Below are positions 9,374 to 18,127 of a stretch of DNA of 64,000 nt, in pieces. The notes below the pieces were generated by a model that saw only the letters and a program-made list of their open reading frames with translations, was not told where the DNA came from and searched no databases. Every line of letters starts with the position of its first letter. Within the stretch, counting starts at the first letter, position 1. A program made the position numbers and the translations under genes. Origin of the DNA: Cribrihabitans marinus (lineage in GTDB: Bacteria; Pseudomonadota; Alphaproteobacteria; Rhodobacterales; Rhodobacteraceae); the NCBI RefSeq assembly GCF_900109035.1, contig NZ_FNYD01000002.1:372001-436000 (forward strand). Direction: 5' to 3'.

Positions 9374-10945
9374 GTGAAGATCGGCACACCGAAGGAAATA
9401 CTCGAGGGCGAGGCGCGCGTCGCGATGACGCCGGATTCGGCCAAGCAGTTGCAGAAACTGGGTTATGATTGCGTGATCGAAACCGGCGCGGGTGCGGCGG
9501 CGGGCTTTTCCGATGCCACCTACAAGGAGGCGGGAGTCGAGATCGTCAAGACCGCCGCGGCGCTCTGGAAGGCGGCCGACATCATCGCCAAGGTCCGAAT
9601 CCCGACCGAAACCGAGCTCAAGCGGCTGACCAGGGACAAGACGCTGATCTCGTTCTTCAATCCCGGTGCCAACGAGGACGGCCTGGAACTGGCCAAGTCC
9701 AAGGGCGCGAACGTGATCGCCATGGAGATGGTGCCGCGCATCAGCCGGGCGCAGAAGATGGACGCGCTCAGCTCGATGGCCAATATCGCGGGCTACCGCG
9801 CGGTGATCGAGGCGGGCAACAATTTCGGCCGCTTCTTCACCGGGCAGGTGACGGCGGCGGGCAAGGTTCCGCCGGCGAAAGTCCTGATCGTGGGTGCCGG
9901 CGTGGCGGGGCTGGCCGCTATCGGCACCTCGACCTCGCTGGGTGCTATGACCTATGCCTTCGACGTGCGCCCCGAAGTGGCCGAGCAGGTGGAATCGATG
10001 GGCGCCGAGTTCGTTTATCTGGATTTCGAGGAGCAGCAGCAGGACGGATCGGCCACCGGCGGCTATGCCAGCGTGTCCAGCCCCGAGTTCCGCGAGGCGC
10101 AGCTGGCCAAGTTCCGTGAACTGGCCCCCGAGATGGACATCGTCATCACAACGGCGCTGATCCCCAACCGCGAGGCGCCCGAACTGTGGACCGAGGACAT
10201 GGTGAAGGCCATGAAGCCCGGCAGCGTGATCGTCGATCTGGCCGCCGAGAAGGGCGGCAACTGCAAGCTGACCGTGCCGGACGAGAAGATCGTGACCGAC
10301 AACGGCGTGACCATCATCGGCTATACCGACTTCCCCAGCCGCATGGCGACGCAGTCCTCGACGCTCTATGCCACCAACATCCGTCACATGATGACCGACC
10401 TGACCCCCGACAAGGACGGTCAGATCAACCACAACATGGACGATGACGTGATCCGCGGCGCCACGGTGGCCTATCAGGGCGAGATCACCTTTCCGCCGCC
10501 GCCGCCCAAGGTGGCCGCGATCGCGGCCAAACCGCAGGAAAAGCCCAAGGAGCTGACGCCGGAAGAGCGCAAGGCCAAGGAGCTGGCCGAGTTCAAGGCG
10601 CAGACCAAGAGCCAGGTGACGATGCTGACGGCGGGCGGCCTTGCGCTGCTGCTCGTGGGTGCGGTGGCGCCGGCAAGCTTCATGTCGCATTTCATCGTTT
10701 TCGTGCTGGCCGTGTTCGTGGGCTTCCAGGTGATCTGGAATGTCAGCCACAGCCTGCACACGCCGCTGATGGCGATCACCAACGCGATCTCGTCGATCAT
10801 CATCGTTGGCGCCTTGATGCAGATCGGGTCGGGCAATTGGCTGGTCCTGCTCCTGGCCGCGCTGTCGGTGCTGATGGCCGGGGTCAACATATTCGGCGGC
10901 TTCCTGGTGACGCGCCGGATGCTGGCCATGTTCCAGAAATCGTAA
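9374..10945 (+). CDS. pntA: NAD(P) transhydrogenase, subunit alpha
   Basis: PntA (523 residues) is the NAD(H)-binding subunit of the proton-translocating transhydrogenase, which uses the proton gradient to make NADPH from NADH. The start [19 protein letters not shown] is the conserved beginning of the alanine dehydrogenase/PNT domain; [12 protein letters not shown] near residue 175 is the NAD-binding loop. A Pro/Lys-rich linker (about residues 375-415) leads to roughly four transmembrane helices (about 420-520). It is the full E. coli-type fused alpha chain, not the split PntAA/PntAB form found in some alphaproteobacteria. The start is the GTG at 9374 after an AGAGGGG site. It is followed seven bases later by pntB. 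Confidence 0.95.
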   Translation: MKIGTPKEILEGEARVAMTPDSAKQLQKLGYDCVIETGAGAAAGFSDATYKEAGVEIVKTAAALWKAADIIAKVRIPTETELKRLTRDKTLISFFNPGANEDGLELAKSKGANVIAMEMVPRISRAQKMDALSSMANIAGYRAVIEAGNNFGRFFTGQVTAAGKVPPAKVLIVGAGVAGLAAIGTSTSLGAMTYAFDVRPEVAEQVESMGAEFVYLDFEEQQQDGSATGGYASVSSPEFREAQLAKFRELAPEMDIVITTALIPNREAPELWTEDMVKAMKPGSVIVDLAAEKGGNCKLTVPDEKIVTDNGVTIIGYTDFPSRMATQSSTLYATNIRHMMTDLTPDKDGQINHNMDDDVIRGATVAYQGEITFPPPPPKVAAIAAKPQEKPKELTPEERKAKELAEFKAQTKSQVTMLTAGGLALLLVGAVAPASFMSHFIVFVLAVFVGFQVIWNVSHSLHTPLMAITNAISSIIIVGALMQIGSGNWLVLLLAALSVLMAGVNIFGGFLVTRRMLAMFQKS

Positions 10946-10952
10946 GGAGGGG

Positions 10953-12398
10953 ATGATGGATTTCGGATTCACCACCGCAGCCTATGTGGTCGCCGCCATT
11001 CTGTTCATCCTCGCCCTGGGCGGGCTGAGCGGGCAGGAAAGCGCGAAACGGGCCGTATGGTATGGCATCGTCGGCATGGCGCTTGCCGTCATCGCCACCC
11101 TGATGGGCCCCGGTTCGGGCAACTGGTTCCTGTCGCTGCTGCTGGTCGGCATCGGCGGCGCCGCCGGCTGGGTCATTGCCCAGCGGGTGCAGATGACGGA
11201 AATGCCGCAGCTTGTGGCCGCCATGCACTCGCTGGTCGGCCTGGCCGCGGTCTTCGTGGGCTTCAACGCCCAGATCGAGCTGGCGCGCGTCACCCGTGCG
11301 CTGCGCGACAACACCGGAGAGGTGTTTCGCGGCTTTGCCGAGGTTCTGACCCACAAGACGCCGGCCGAGCTGAACATGCTGCAGATCGAGGTCGTTCTGG
11401 GCGTGTTCATCGGCGCGGTGACCTTCACCGGCTCGGTCGTGGCCTTCGGCAAGCTGGCCGGCAAGATCGACGGCAAGCCTTCGCAGCTGCCCGGCGGGCA
11501 CATGCTGAACGCCGCCGCCGCTGCGGGCTCGCTGCTGCTGGCGATCCTCTACGTGGCGGGCGCCGGGCCGGCGATGCTGTGGCTGATCGTGATCACCCTG
11601 CTGGCGCTCTTCATCGGCTATCACCTGATCATGGGCATCGGCGGGGCGGACATGCCGGTCGTGGTGTCGATGCTCAACAGCTACTCGGGCTGGGCCGCCG
11701 CCGCCATCGGCTTCACCCTCGGCAACGACCTGCTGATCGTGGTGGGTGCCCTGGTCGGCTCGTCCGGTGCGATCCTCAGCTATATCATGTGCAAGGCGAT
11801 GAACCGGCATTTCGTCAGCGTGATCCTGGGCGGCTTCGGCGGCACCTCGGGCCCGCAGATGGAGGTCGACGGCGAGATGGTCGCGATCGAGGCCGATGGT
11901 GTCGCCGCGGCGCTGAACGAGGCCGACAGCGTGATCATCGTGCCCGGCTACGGCATGGCGGTGGCGCAGGCCCAGGGCGCGGTGAGCGATCTGGTCAAGA
12001 AGCTGCGCGCGCAGGGCAAGGATGTGCGGTTCGCCATCCACCCGGTCGCCGGTCGTCTGCCGGGGCACATGAACGTGCTGCTGGCCGAGGCCAAGGTGCC
12101 CTATGACATCGTGATGGAGATGGACGAGATCAACGACGATTTCCCGTCCACCGACGTGGCCATCGTGATCGGCTCGAACGACATCGTGAACCCGGCAGCC
12201 CAGGACGACCCCAACAGCCCCATCGCCGGGATGCCGGTGCTGGAGGTGTGGAAGGCCAAGCAGGTATTCGTCAGCAAGCGCGGGCAGGGCACCGGCTATT
12301 CCGGGATCGAGAACCCGCTGTTCTTCAAGGAGAACACGCGGATGTTCTACGGCGATGCCAAGGCCAGCCTGGACAAGCTGCTGCCGCAGATCGACTGA
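10953..12398 (+). CDS. pntB: NAD(P) transhydrogenase, subunit beta
   Basis: PntB (481 residues) supplies most of the proton channel and the NADP(H)-binding domain. Residues 1 to about 260 hold eight to nine hydrophobic helices. The soluble C-terminal domain begins near 300 and includes [15 protein letters not shown] and [20 protein letters not shown], both diagnostic of domain III. The [10 protein letters not shown] and [16 protein letters not shown] segments complete the nucleotide site. An AAGGAGG site precedes two in-frame ATGs (10953 and 10956); either could be used. The gene closes the pntAB operon and is followed by a hairpin terminator. Confidence 0.96.
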   Translation: MMDFGFTTAAYVVAAILFILALGGLSGQESAKRAVWYGIVGMALAVIATLMGPGSGNWFLSLLLVGIGGAAGWVIAQRVQMTEMPQLVAAMHSLVGLAAVFVGFNAQIELARVTRALRDNTGEVFRGFAEVLTHKTPAELNMLQIEVVLGVFIGAVTFTGSVVAFGKLAGKIDGKPSQLPGGHMLNAAAAAGSLLLAILYVAGAGPAMLWLIVITLLALFIGYHLIMGIGGADMPVVVSMLNSYSGWAAAAIGFTLGNDLLIVVGALVGSSGAILSYIMCKAMNRHFVSVILGGFGGTSGPQMEVDGEMVAIEADGVAAALNEADSVIIVPGYGMAVAQAQGAVSDLVKKLRAQGKDVRFAIHPVAGRLPGHMNVLLAEAKVPYDIVMEMDEINDDFPSTDVAIVIGSNDIVNPAAQDDPNSPIAGMPVLEVWKAKQVFVSKRGQGTGYSGIENPLFFKENTRMFYGDAKASLDKLLPQID

Positions 12399-12420
12399 TC
12401 CTGCCGGCCACGACCCAAGC

Positions 12421-12445
12421 AAAGGGCGCCCCCGAGGCGCCCTTT
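12421..12445. terminator. Hairpin terminator between pntB and the GntR gene
   Basis: A perfect 10-base-pair stem, AAAGGGCGCC paired with GGCGCCCTTT, closes a 5-base loop. It lies 22 bases past the pntB stop and just before the convergent gntR stop. The A and T runs at the two ends of the stem suit termination from both directions. Confidence 0.75.
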
Positions 12446-12452
12446 CGCCGTT

Positions 12453-13127
12453 CTAGCCTCCGGCCGCCAGGATCGACGACAGGATGTCCGTCTGCGGCCG
12501 GGTCTCGCGGAACTCAATGCCCTGTTCGATATGCCGCAGGTGCCGGTCGAGCAGTTCCAGGGCCTCGGTTTCGTTCCCCTCTGCAATGGCGTCGACGATC
12601 CGGGCGTGTTCGTCATCGGCGCAGAGCGTGCCGCCGCTGCCGTAAAGGCCGATGATCAGCGAGGTGCGCATCGTCAGCTCGTCAAGGTAATGCGCCAGCA
12701 CCGCGTTGCGGCCGATCTGCGCCAACAGAAGGTGAAATCCGCGCGACAGGCGAATCGCCCGCGGCCGGTTTCCGCCCTGCCGGGCGGTCTGTTCCTCGGC
12801 CAGATGGGTCCGCAGCCGGTCGATATCGGCCGGGGTCGCGTTGCGAACCGCGTTGCGCCCGATGGTCGTCTCGATGGCGCGGCGGGCCTGAAACACGTCC
12901 CGTGCCTCTTCCGGGGTCGGAGTGGCCACGAAGGCGCCGCGATTGGGCTTGTGCTCGACCACGCGATGCGCGGCCAGCGTGGCAAGCGCGCGGCGTACAT
13001 GCGCGCGGTTGCAGGAAAAAAAGTCGCTCAGCGCCTGTTCGGCCAGCTTGGTGCCGGCACGCAGGCGCTGGTCCGCGATGGCGTCGAGAATGTGCTCGAC
13101 AATGATGTCTTCCTGCGGCCGATCCAT
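12453..13127 (-). CDS. GntR-family transcriptional regulator (FCD/FadR subfamily)
   Basis: This regulator of 224 residues has an N-terminal winged helix (about residues 8-68, with GTKLAEQALSDFFSCNRAHVRRAL as the DNA-reading part, though an FSCNR replaces the commoner VSRTP). An all-helical FCD ligand domain (about 75-205) follows, with ARRAIET and FHLLLAQIGRN segments typical of that fold. Its His residues could bind a metal, as in many FCD regulators. It is transcribed divergently from a racemase/permease pair across a 129-base gap carrying palindromes. It most likely regulates that pair in response to a hydantoin- or nucleobase-derived ligand. Confidence 0.88.
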   Translation of the reverse strand: MDRPQEDIIVEHILDAIADQRLRAGTKLAEQALSDFFSCNRAHVRRALATLAAHRVVEHKPNRGAFVATPTPEEARDVFQARRAIETTIGRNAVRNATPADIDRLRTHLAEEQTARQGGNRPRAIRLSRGFHLLLAQIGRNAVLAHYLDELTMRTSLIIGLYGSGGTLCADDEHARIVDAIAEGNETEALELLDRHLRHIEQGIEFRETRPQTDILSSILAAGG

Positions 13128-13191
13128 GACGGAAACCTAAGCCGCCGGGGCATTGCCTACAACAGATTCCGGGTCAAATAAAAAATATCAA

Positions 13192-13220
13192 AAATTGTTC
13201 TAACAGATTGTTAACAATTT
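13192..13220. promoter_or_regulatory. Candidate GntR operator
   Basis: Between gntR and the racemase gene lies a perfect 12-base palindrome, ATTGTTAACAAT, at 13207-13218. A wider inverted repeat, AAATTGTT at 13192-13199 against AACAATTT at 13213-13220, overlaps it. This AT-rich island stands out in the GC-rich surroundings. It is a plausible binding site for the adjacent regulator, controlling both directions; that is inferred from position and symmetry. Confidence 0.5.
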
Positions 13221-13256
13221 GTGGTATCAAGATCTCGCCAAAACGAGGATGCCGAA

Positions 13257-13955
13257 ATGAAGCTTGTTGTGATCAATCCAAACTCGACCCAAAGCATGAC
13301 GGACAAGATCCTTGCCTCTGCGCAGGCCGCCGCGGCGGCCGGGTGCCAGGTCGAGGGTCGCACCGCGCATGGCGCGCCGGCCTCGATCGAGGGGCATTTC
13401 GACGAGGTGATGTGCGCGCCCAACCTGCTGCGCGAGGTCCGTGCGGCCGAAGAGGCCGCGGCCGACGCCATCGTCGTTGCCTGTTTCGACGATCCCGCCA
13501 TCGGCGCCTGCCGCGAGCTCGCAACCGGACCGGTGATCGGGATCTGCGAAGCAGGGATCAAGGCCGCATCGATGATCGCCACATCGTTTTCGGTGGTGAC
13601 GACTCTGCCGCGCACCGTCCCGGTGATCGAGGAACTGGTGCGCAAATACGGGCTGGACCACCAGTGCCGCAAGGTTCGCTCGGCGACGATCCCGGTGCTG
13701 GCCCTGGAGGAACCCGGTTCGAACGCGCGCCTGCTGGTCCGCGACGAGATCCTGCGCGCGATCGAGGAGGACCGCTGCGAGGCGGTGGTCCTGGGCTGCG
13801 CGGGCATGTCCGACCTGACTGGGTGGCTGAGCGCGGAAACCGGGATCCCGGTGATCGACGGCGTGACCGTCGCCACAAAATTCGCCGAGGCGCTGGTTGG
13901 CGCCGGGCTGAAGACAAGCAAGATCGGCGCTTATGCCGTTCCGAATTCAAAGTAA
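13257..13955 (+). CDS. Aspartate/glutamate/hydantoin racemase family protein
   Basis: The 232-residue product belongs to the Asp/Glu/hydantoin racemase superfamily. It begins KLVVINPNST, the typical start of hydantoin racemases. The two catalytic Cys are in VACFDDPAIG (near residue 80) and VLGCAGMSDL (near residue 180). These enzymes are cofactor-independent and interconvert D- and L-5-substituted hydantoins; some relatives act on allantoin. The start is the ATG at 13257 with a GAGG site upstream. It is followed 24 bases later by an NCS1 permease gene, so uptake and racemisation of a hydantoin or allantoin are probably linked. No hydantoinase or carbamoylase gene is in view. Confidence 0.86.
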   Translation: MKLVVINPNSTQSMTDKILASAQAAAAAGCQVEGRTAHGAPASIEGHFDEVMCAPNLLREVRAAEEAAADAIVVACFDDPAIGACRELATGPVIGICEAGIKAASMIATSFSVVTTLPRTVPVIEELVRKYGLDHQCRKVRSATIPVLALEEPGSNARLLVRDEILRAIEEDRCEAVVLGCAGMSDLTGWLSAETGIPVIDGVTVATKFAEALVGAGLKTSKIGAYAVPNSK

Positions 13956-13979
13956 CATGGCCGAATGGAGGAGGAGACC

Positions 13980-15359
13980 ATGACCATCACGGACACCGCC
14001 GGAACATCCCCGGAGGCGGGGGCGCATCACGCGCCCGAGATCATCGACCACAAGGGCATCGGAGAGGAATCGCTCGCCCCGCAGGAAACCCGGATCATGG
14101 ATCCCTGGTCCTACCTGTTCGCCTGGCTGGGCGGCTGCGTTTCGATCGGCACCTTCACCATCGGTTCCGGCCTGGTCGGAACGCTGAATCTGCTGCAGGT
14201 CTTCCTGGCCATCGCCATCGGCTGCACGGTGATCGGGCTGGCGCTGATGATCAACGGGCGGGCCGGGCACAAATACGGCATCCCCTTCATGGTGCAGGCG
14301 CGCTCGGCCTTCGGCTTCACCGGCACACGGATCCCGGCGCTGGTCCGCTCGGTGCCCGCGATCGTCTGGTTCGGTTTCCAGAGCTGGATCGGCGCGGGGG
14401 CCTTGAACCTGGTGTCGGAAACCCTGTTTGGCTATTCCAACATCTGGGTCTTCTTCATCGGCTTCCAGTTCCTGCAGATCCTTCTGTCGGTGCTGGGGTT
14501 CCACGGCATCAAGTGGCTCGAGAATATCGGCTCGGTCTTCATCATCGCGTCGCTGGTCTACATGTTCGTCAGCGTGATCGGCAAATATGGCGAAGAGATC
14601 TCGGCCAACCTGATCAATGTCGAGGGCACCTGGGGCGCACCGTTCTGGGGTGCGACCATGCTGTTCCTCGGAATCTACTCGACCATGATGCTCAACGTGT
14701 CCGACTACTCCCGCGAATTGCGGCACGAGGTCGGCCCGGTGCGGCAGGTGGCGATCTATGCGAACTCGATCCTGCCGGCGACCCTGTTCATGGGGCTGAT
14801 CGGCCTGATGGTGTCGGGCGCCACCGGCGAGGTCGATCCGATCAAGGTGTTCTCGAACGCCGTGGACAACAAGCCGCTGCTGATCATCACGCTGCTTTTC
14901 ATCGCGTTCGCCCAGGTGACGACCAATATCCTCAACAACGTGGTGCCGCCGGCCTATGCACTGATGGACGTGTTCAAGCTGCCGTTCAAGACCTCGGCCG
15001 TGGTGGTCGGCCTGCTGGCCTTCGCGACCTTCCCCTGGGAACTGGTCAAGGATGAATCCGCCGCGGGTCTCAGCCTGTTCATCCAGACCTACAGCGCCTT
15101 TCTGGGCCCGATCTTTGCGATCCTGGTGGTGGACTACTACGTGCTTCGCCGGCAGGAGTTGGACCTCGACAAGCTCTATGATGTCGACGGTCCGTATCGC
15201 GGGATGAACCCGGCCGCGCTGATTGCGATGGCCATCGGCGTGGTGGCGGCACTGACCTTCTCGGCGGTCAGCTGGTATGCCAGCCTGCTCCCCGCCGGTC
15301 TCAGCTATTACCTGCTGATGCTCTACCTTCCGTCGGCGCGCCGGTTCCGCGAGGGCTGA
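13980..15359 (+). CDS. NCS1-family nucleobase/hydantoin:cation symporter
   Basis: This 459-residue transporter of the NCS1 family (cytosine, uracil, allantoin, hydantoin or thiamine uptake) has about 12 hydrophobic segments. The conserved N-terminal half is clear: WLGGCVSIGTFTIGSG in helix 1, KYGIPFMVQARSAFGFTG before helix 3, and WFGFQSWIGAG, which in structurally known relatives lines the substrate site. The start is the ATG at 13980 following a GGAGGAGGAG site; the upstream ATG at 13965 lies inside the region serving as ribosome site. Its pairing with a hydantoin racemase suggests a hydantoin or allantoin substrate, by inference. A strong terminator follows. Confidence 0.9.
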   Translation: MTITDTAGTSPEAGAHHAPEIIDHKGIGEESLAPQETRIMDPWSYLFAWLGGCVSIGTFTIGSGLVGTLNLLQVFLAIAIGCTVIGLALMINGRAGHKYGIPFMVQARSAFGFTGTRIPALVRSVPAIVWFGFQSWIGAGALNLVSETLFGYSNIWVFFIGFQFLQILLSVLGFHGIKWLENIGSVFIIASLVYMFVSVIGKYGEEISANLINVEGTWGAPFWGATMLFLGIYSTMMLNVSDYSRELRHEVGPVRQVAIYANSILPATLFMGLIGLMVSGATGEVDPIKVFSNAVDNKPLLIITLLFIAFAQVTTNILNNVVPPAYALMDVFKLPFKTSAVVVGLLAFATFPWELVKDESAAGLSLFIQTYSAFLGPIFAILVVDYYVLRRQELDLDKLYDVDGPYRGMNPAALIAMAIGVVAALTFSAVSWYASLLPAGLSYYLLMLYLPSARRFREG

Positions 15360-15378
15360 ACCGGACCCTTGCAGACAG

Positions 15379-15414
15379 GGCGGGCCGTTCGCGGCCCGCC
15401 TGTTCGCTTTTTTT
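15379..15414 (+). terminator. Rho-independent terminator after the NCS1 permease gene
   Basis: GGCGGGCCG (15379-15387), a TTCG tetraloop and CGGCCCGCC (15392-15400) form a perfect 9-base-pair stem. A seven-T run lies at 15408-15414. It sits 19 bases past the permease stop codon. This is the clearest intrinsic terminator in the window. Confidence 0.9.
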
Positions 15415-15462
15415 GGCCTGTATACCTTGGTATTCCAATAAGCATTTGATTTGAAATGGGAA

Positions 15463-15490
15463 TTGCGGTTTCCCGCGGGTTGTCTATAGT
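15463..15490 (+). promoter_or_regulatory. Candidate promoter for the DUF3422 gene
   Basis: TTGCGG at 15463-15468 and TATAGT at 15485-15490 are separated by 16 bases and lie 25 bases before the ATG at 15515. An AAGGAG ribosome site follows at about 15503. The spacing and both hexamers fit a housekeeping-sigma promoter, though it is judged by eye only. Confidence 0.5.
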
Positions 15491-15514
15491 GACACGAACC
15501 GCAAGGAGCCGCCG

Positions 15515-16795
15515 ATGCCGCCGATCCAGGACCACCCGCTGCGTTATGCCTTGGCCAACGAGCTGCATGCGCGTCCCTTTCCGTCGGCGCCGGCCCCGGG
15601 CACCGTGGTCTATCTGGCGATCAAGCATCCCGAGGGCAGCGCCGAGGAGAAACATGCCGCCGAACGCGCGCATCTGCTTGACCTGCTCGACCGACACGGC
15701 ACGGCACATCCGGCGCCCGGCGCGACGCATTTCTCGGGCCGGATCGGCCGGCACCGGCTGAAATGGGAAAGCCACACCGAGTTCTCCAGCTACACGGCGA
15801 TCAGCGACGGGGTCGGAGAGCGGGCCTTCGATCCGGTCGAGTTCCAGGTCTTCCCCGAGGACTGGCTGGCCGCCGCGCCGGGGTTGCGGGTGACGTCGGC
15901 CTCGGTGCGCGTGGTGAACCGCGGCTCGGACGACGAGGTGCGCGCGGCGCTGGCCGACTGGTTCGTGCCCGAAAGCCTGGCCGTGGCGTGTGTGCTGGAC
16001 GATGCGGCGGTTGCGGCGGCGGATTTCCGGATCGATCCGGCCGGGCACATGCGGTTTGCCCTGTTCGTCGCCGCCGGCACCGGCAAGCGCCGCGTGGGCC
16101 GGATCGTGCAGCGCCTGTGCGAGATCGAGACCTACAAGGCGATGTCGATGCTGGGCTTTGCCCATTGCAAGGACCTGTCGCCGCAGATCGGTTCGCTGGA
16201 CCGGCAGCTGACGCTGCTCATGTCCGAAATGTCGGGCGAGGCGGCCCCGGCCGAGGTGACGCTGCCCAAGCTGTTGTCGACCTCCTCGGAGCTGGAGACG
16301 ATCGCCGCCCGGGCCTCGTTCCGGTTCGGCGCCACCGGGGCCTATGAGGCGTTGGTGAACCAGCGCATCTCGGTGCTGCGCGAAGAGCGGTTCGAGGGGC
16401 GCCAGACCTTCGCGGAATTCATGATGCGCCGCTACGAGCCGGCAATGCGAACGGTAAAATCGACCGAGCGCCGGCTGCAGAGCCTGTCGGATCGGGCCAT
16501 CCGCGGCGCCGAGCTGTTGCGGACCAAGGTCGATGTGGAACGCAGCGCCCAGAACCAGGCGCTGCTGGAGAGCATGGACCGGCGGGCCGACCTTGCCCTG
16601 CGGTTGCAGCACACGGTCGAGGGCCTGTCGGTGGTGGCGATCAGCTACTACGCCGTGTCGCTGGCGGGATATCTGCTGGGCCCGGCGGCCGGTGCCGCCG
16701 GGATGAGCAAGGGCATGCTGCTGGCGCTTCTGACGTTGCCGGTCGTCCTTCTGGTCTGGCTGGGCGTGCGGCAGGTGCGCCGGCGCCTGGAATAG
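15515..16795 (+). CDS. DUF3422-family protein
   Basis: The 426-residue protein matches the DUF3422 family, common in alphaproteobacteria and of unknown function. The N-terminal HPLRYALANELHARPF and the WESHTEFSSYT segment near residue 85 are characteristic. The middle is helical. The C-terminal part (about 300-370) is rich in charged helices that may form a coiled coil, and two hydrophobic segments (about 368-390 and 398-417) form a membrane hairpin at the end. It is monocistronic, with its own promoter candidate and the permease terminator upstream. Confidence 0.85.
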   Translation: MPPIQDHPLRYALANELHARPFPSAPAPGTVVYLAIKHPEGSAEEKHAAERAHLLDLLDRHGTAHPAPGATHFSGRIGRHRLKWESHTEFSSYTAISDGVGERAFDPVEFQVFPEDWLAAAPGLRVTSASVRVVNRGSDDEVRAALADWFVPESLAVACVLDDAAVAAADFRIDPAGHMRFALFVAAGTGKRRVGRIVQRLCEIETYKAMSMLGFAHCKDLSPQIGSLDRQLTLLMSEMSGEAAPAEVTLPKLLSTSSELETIAARASFRFGATGAYEALVNQRISVLREERFEGRQTFAEFMMRRYEPAMRTVKSTERRLQSLSDRAIRGAELLRTKVDVERSAQNQALLESMDRRADLALRLQHTVEGLSVVAISYYAVSLAGYLLGPAAGAAGMSKGMLLALLTLPVVLLVWLGVRQVRRRLE

Positions 16796-16803
16796 GCGGC
16801 ACC

Positions 16804-17433
16804 TCAGTCCGAGATTGCCACCGCCCGCTGCAGATAGGTCGCATCGCCCAGCTGGCGGGTCAGAAACCCGGCCACGTCGGCGCGCGAGATCTTGAGCGAC
16901 AGCTTGCGGAAGGCGGGGCCGAACCCTTCCTTGTACCGCGACAGGGCCGGCCCGTCGGTGAAGGCGCTGGGCCGCACGATGGTCCAGTTCAGGCCGCTGG
17001 CGCGGACAAGCTGCTCCTGCAACTCGTGATCCAGGAAGACGGGGCGCAGGAGCAGGCCGAACATGATGCGTTTCCAGAAGAAGTTGAGGTTGGACCAGCT
17101 TTCATGCGCGCCCAGTGTGGACTGGCAGATCAGGCGGCGAACCCCGGTGGCCTGCATGGCGCGGATGATCGTCAGCGTCCCGCGCGAGCGGATCGTGCTG
17201 CGCCGCGACGCGCCGGCGCCCAGTGCGATGACGACGGCGTCGTGCCCGCGGACGGCCTCTTCGACCCGTGCGGCGTCCAGCGCGTCACCCTGGGCCAGGG
17301 TCAGGTGCGCGGACCGCAGCGGCAGGTTTTCGGGATGGCGCGCGAACGCCGTCACGTCGTGGCCGGCCTCCAGCATCTGGGCTGTGGCCAGGCGGCCCAC
17401 GGTTCCCGTGGCTCCGAATACGATGACTTTCAT
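16804..17433 (-). CDS. NAD(P)-binding protein, atypical SDR (NmrA/epimerase-like)
   Basis: The 209-residue protein begins KVIVFGATGTVGR, a GxTGxxG dinucleotide-binding motif of the extended/atypical SDR type. AFARHPENLPL (the site that selects NADPH in relatives) and VIALGAGASRRST follow. The short length and lack of a canonical YxxxK place it with the NAD(P)H-binding NmrA-like or BVR-B-like proteins, which act as flavin reductases or redox sensors. It is divergent from a tetR gene whose upstream region is full of TGTCAA half-sites, so it is the likely target of that regulator. Substrate unknown. Confidence 0.82.
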   Translation of the reverse strand: MKVIVFGATGTVGRLATAQMLEAGHDVTAFARHPENLPLRSAHLTLAQGDALDAARVEEAVRGHDAVVIALGAGASRRSTIRSRGTLTIIRAMQATGVRRLICQSTLGAHESWSNLNFFWKRIMFGLLLRPVFLDHELQEQLVRASGLNWTIVRPSAFTDGPALSRYKEGFGPAFRKLSLKISRADVAGFLTRQLGDATYLQRAVAISD

Positions 17434-17471
17434 GGGTATTTCCTTTCCGGTGAGTGAACGGCTTTACACGA

Positions 17472-17519
17472 TGTCAAGTTGACAGCGTGTCAATTAGCTG
17501 CATCTTGACATCATGTCAA
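17472..17519. promoter_or_regulatory. Candidate TetR operator array with five TGTCAA half-sites
   Basis: Half-sites occur as TGTCAA (17472-17477) and TTGACA (17479-17484), which form a 13-base palindrome around a central G. Further sites are TGTCAA at 17488-17493, TTGACA at 17505-17510 and TGTCAA at 17514-17519, the last within codons 1-3 of the tetR gene. The array fills the divergent gap between the NAD(P)-binding protein gene and tetR. It shares its half-site with the region upstream of the first tetR gene (7259-7318). Repressor binding is inferred. Confidence 0.62.
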
Positions 17520-18115
17520 GTCCCTCATCCCCCCCGGCCGATACCCGCACCCGGATCCTGCAGGAGACATGGCGCCTGCTCGAGCAGGGCGCGGGCAAAC
17601 CGGTTCGCATGTCCGACATCGCCAAGGCGGCCGGGATCAGCCGGCAGGCTCTGTATCTCCACTTTCCCGGCCGCACGGATCTTCTGGTGGCCACCACAAG
17701 GTATCTGGACGAGGTCAAGGACGTGGATGCACGGCTTGCCGCCAGCCGGGCCGCGACACGCGGGCTGGACCGGCTGGACGCCTTTGTCGCGGCCTGGTCC
17801 GACTACATTCCGGAGATCGCCGGGGTCGGTCGGGCGCTGATCGCGATGCGCGACAGCGATGCCGAGGCGCGTGCCGCCTGGGATGGCCGGATGCAGGCGC
17901 TGCGTGAAGGTTGCGCGGCGGCCGTGGCCGCGCTGGCCCGGGATGGCGATCTGTTGCCGGCGCTGACCGAGGACGAGGCGACCGATCTCTTGTGGACGCT
18001 TCTGGCACTGCACAACTGGGAACAGCTTGTCCGCGGCTGCGGCTGGTCGCAGGCACGGTTTGTCGGCACGATGCAGCGCCTGGCGCGACAGGCGCTGGTG
18101 GTGCGGCCGGACTGA
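17513..18115 (+). CDS. TetR/AcrR-family transcriptional regulator
   Basis: This TetR-type regulator has 200 residues. The helix-turn-helix lies at about 10-58, with MSDIAKAAGISRQALYLHF as the core. The recognition helix (SRQALYLHF) resembles that of the TetR at 7330 (SRPALYLHY), matching the similar operators upstream of the two genes. The C-terminal ligand domain is unrelated at the level I can see. The gene overlaps its own operator array at the start codon, which favours autorepression. It is divergent from the NAD(P)-binding protein gene and converges on the peptide ABC permease genes. Confidence 0.88.
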   Translation: MSSPSSPPADTRTRILQETWRLLEQGAGKPVRMSDIAKAAGISRQALYLHFPGRTDLLVATTRYLDEVKDVDARLAASRAATRGLDRLDAFVAAWSDYIPEIAGVGRALIAMRDSDAEARAAWDGRMQALREGCAAAVAALARDGDLLPALTEDEATDLLWTLLALHNWEQLVRGCGWSQARFVGTMQRLARQALVVRPD

Positions 18116-18127
18116 CGGCCGGTCCGG

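Noticed and set aside
18107-18127. Hairpin CCGGAC/GTCCGG between tetR and the ABC permease gene
   Set aside because: Short stem, nine-base loop and no T run; common by chance at this GC content.
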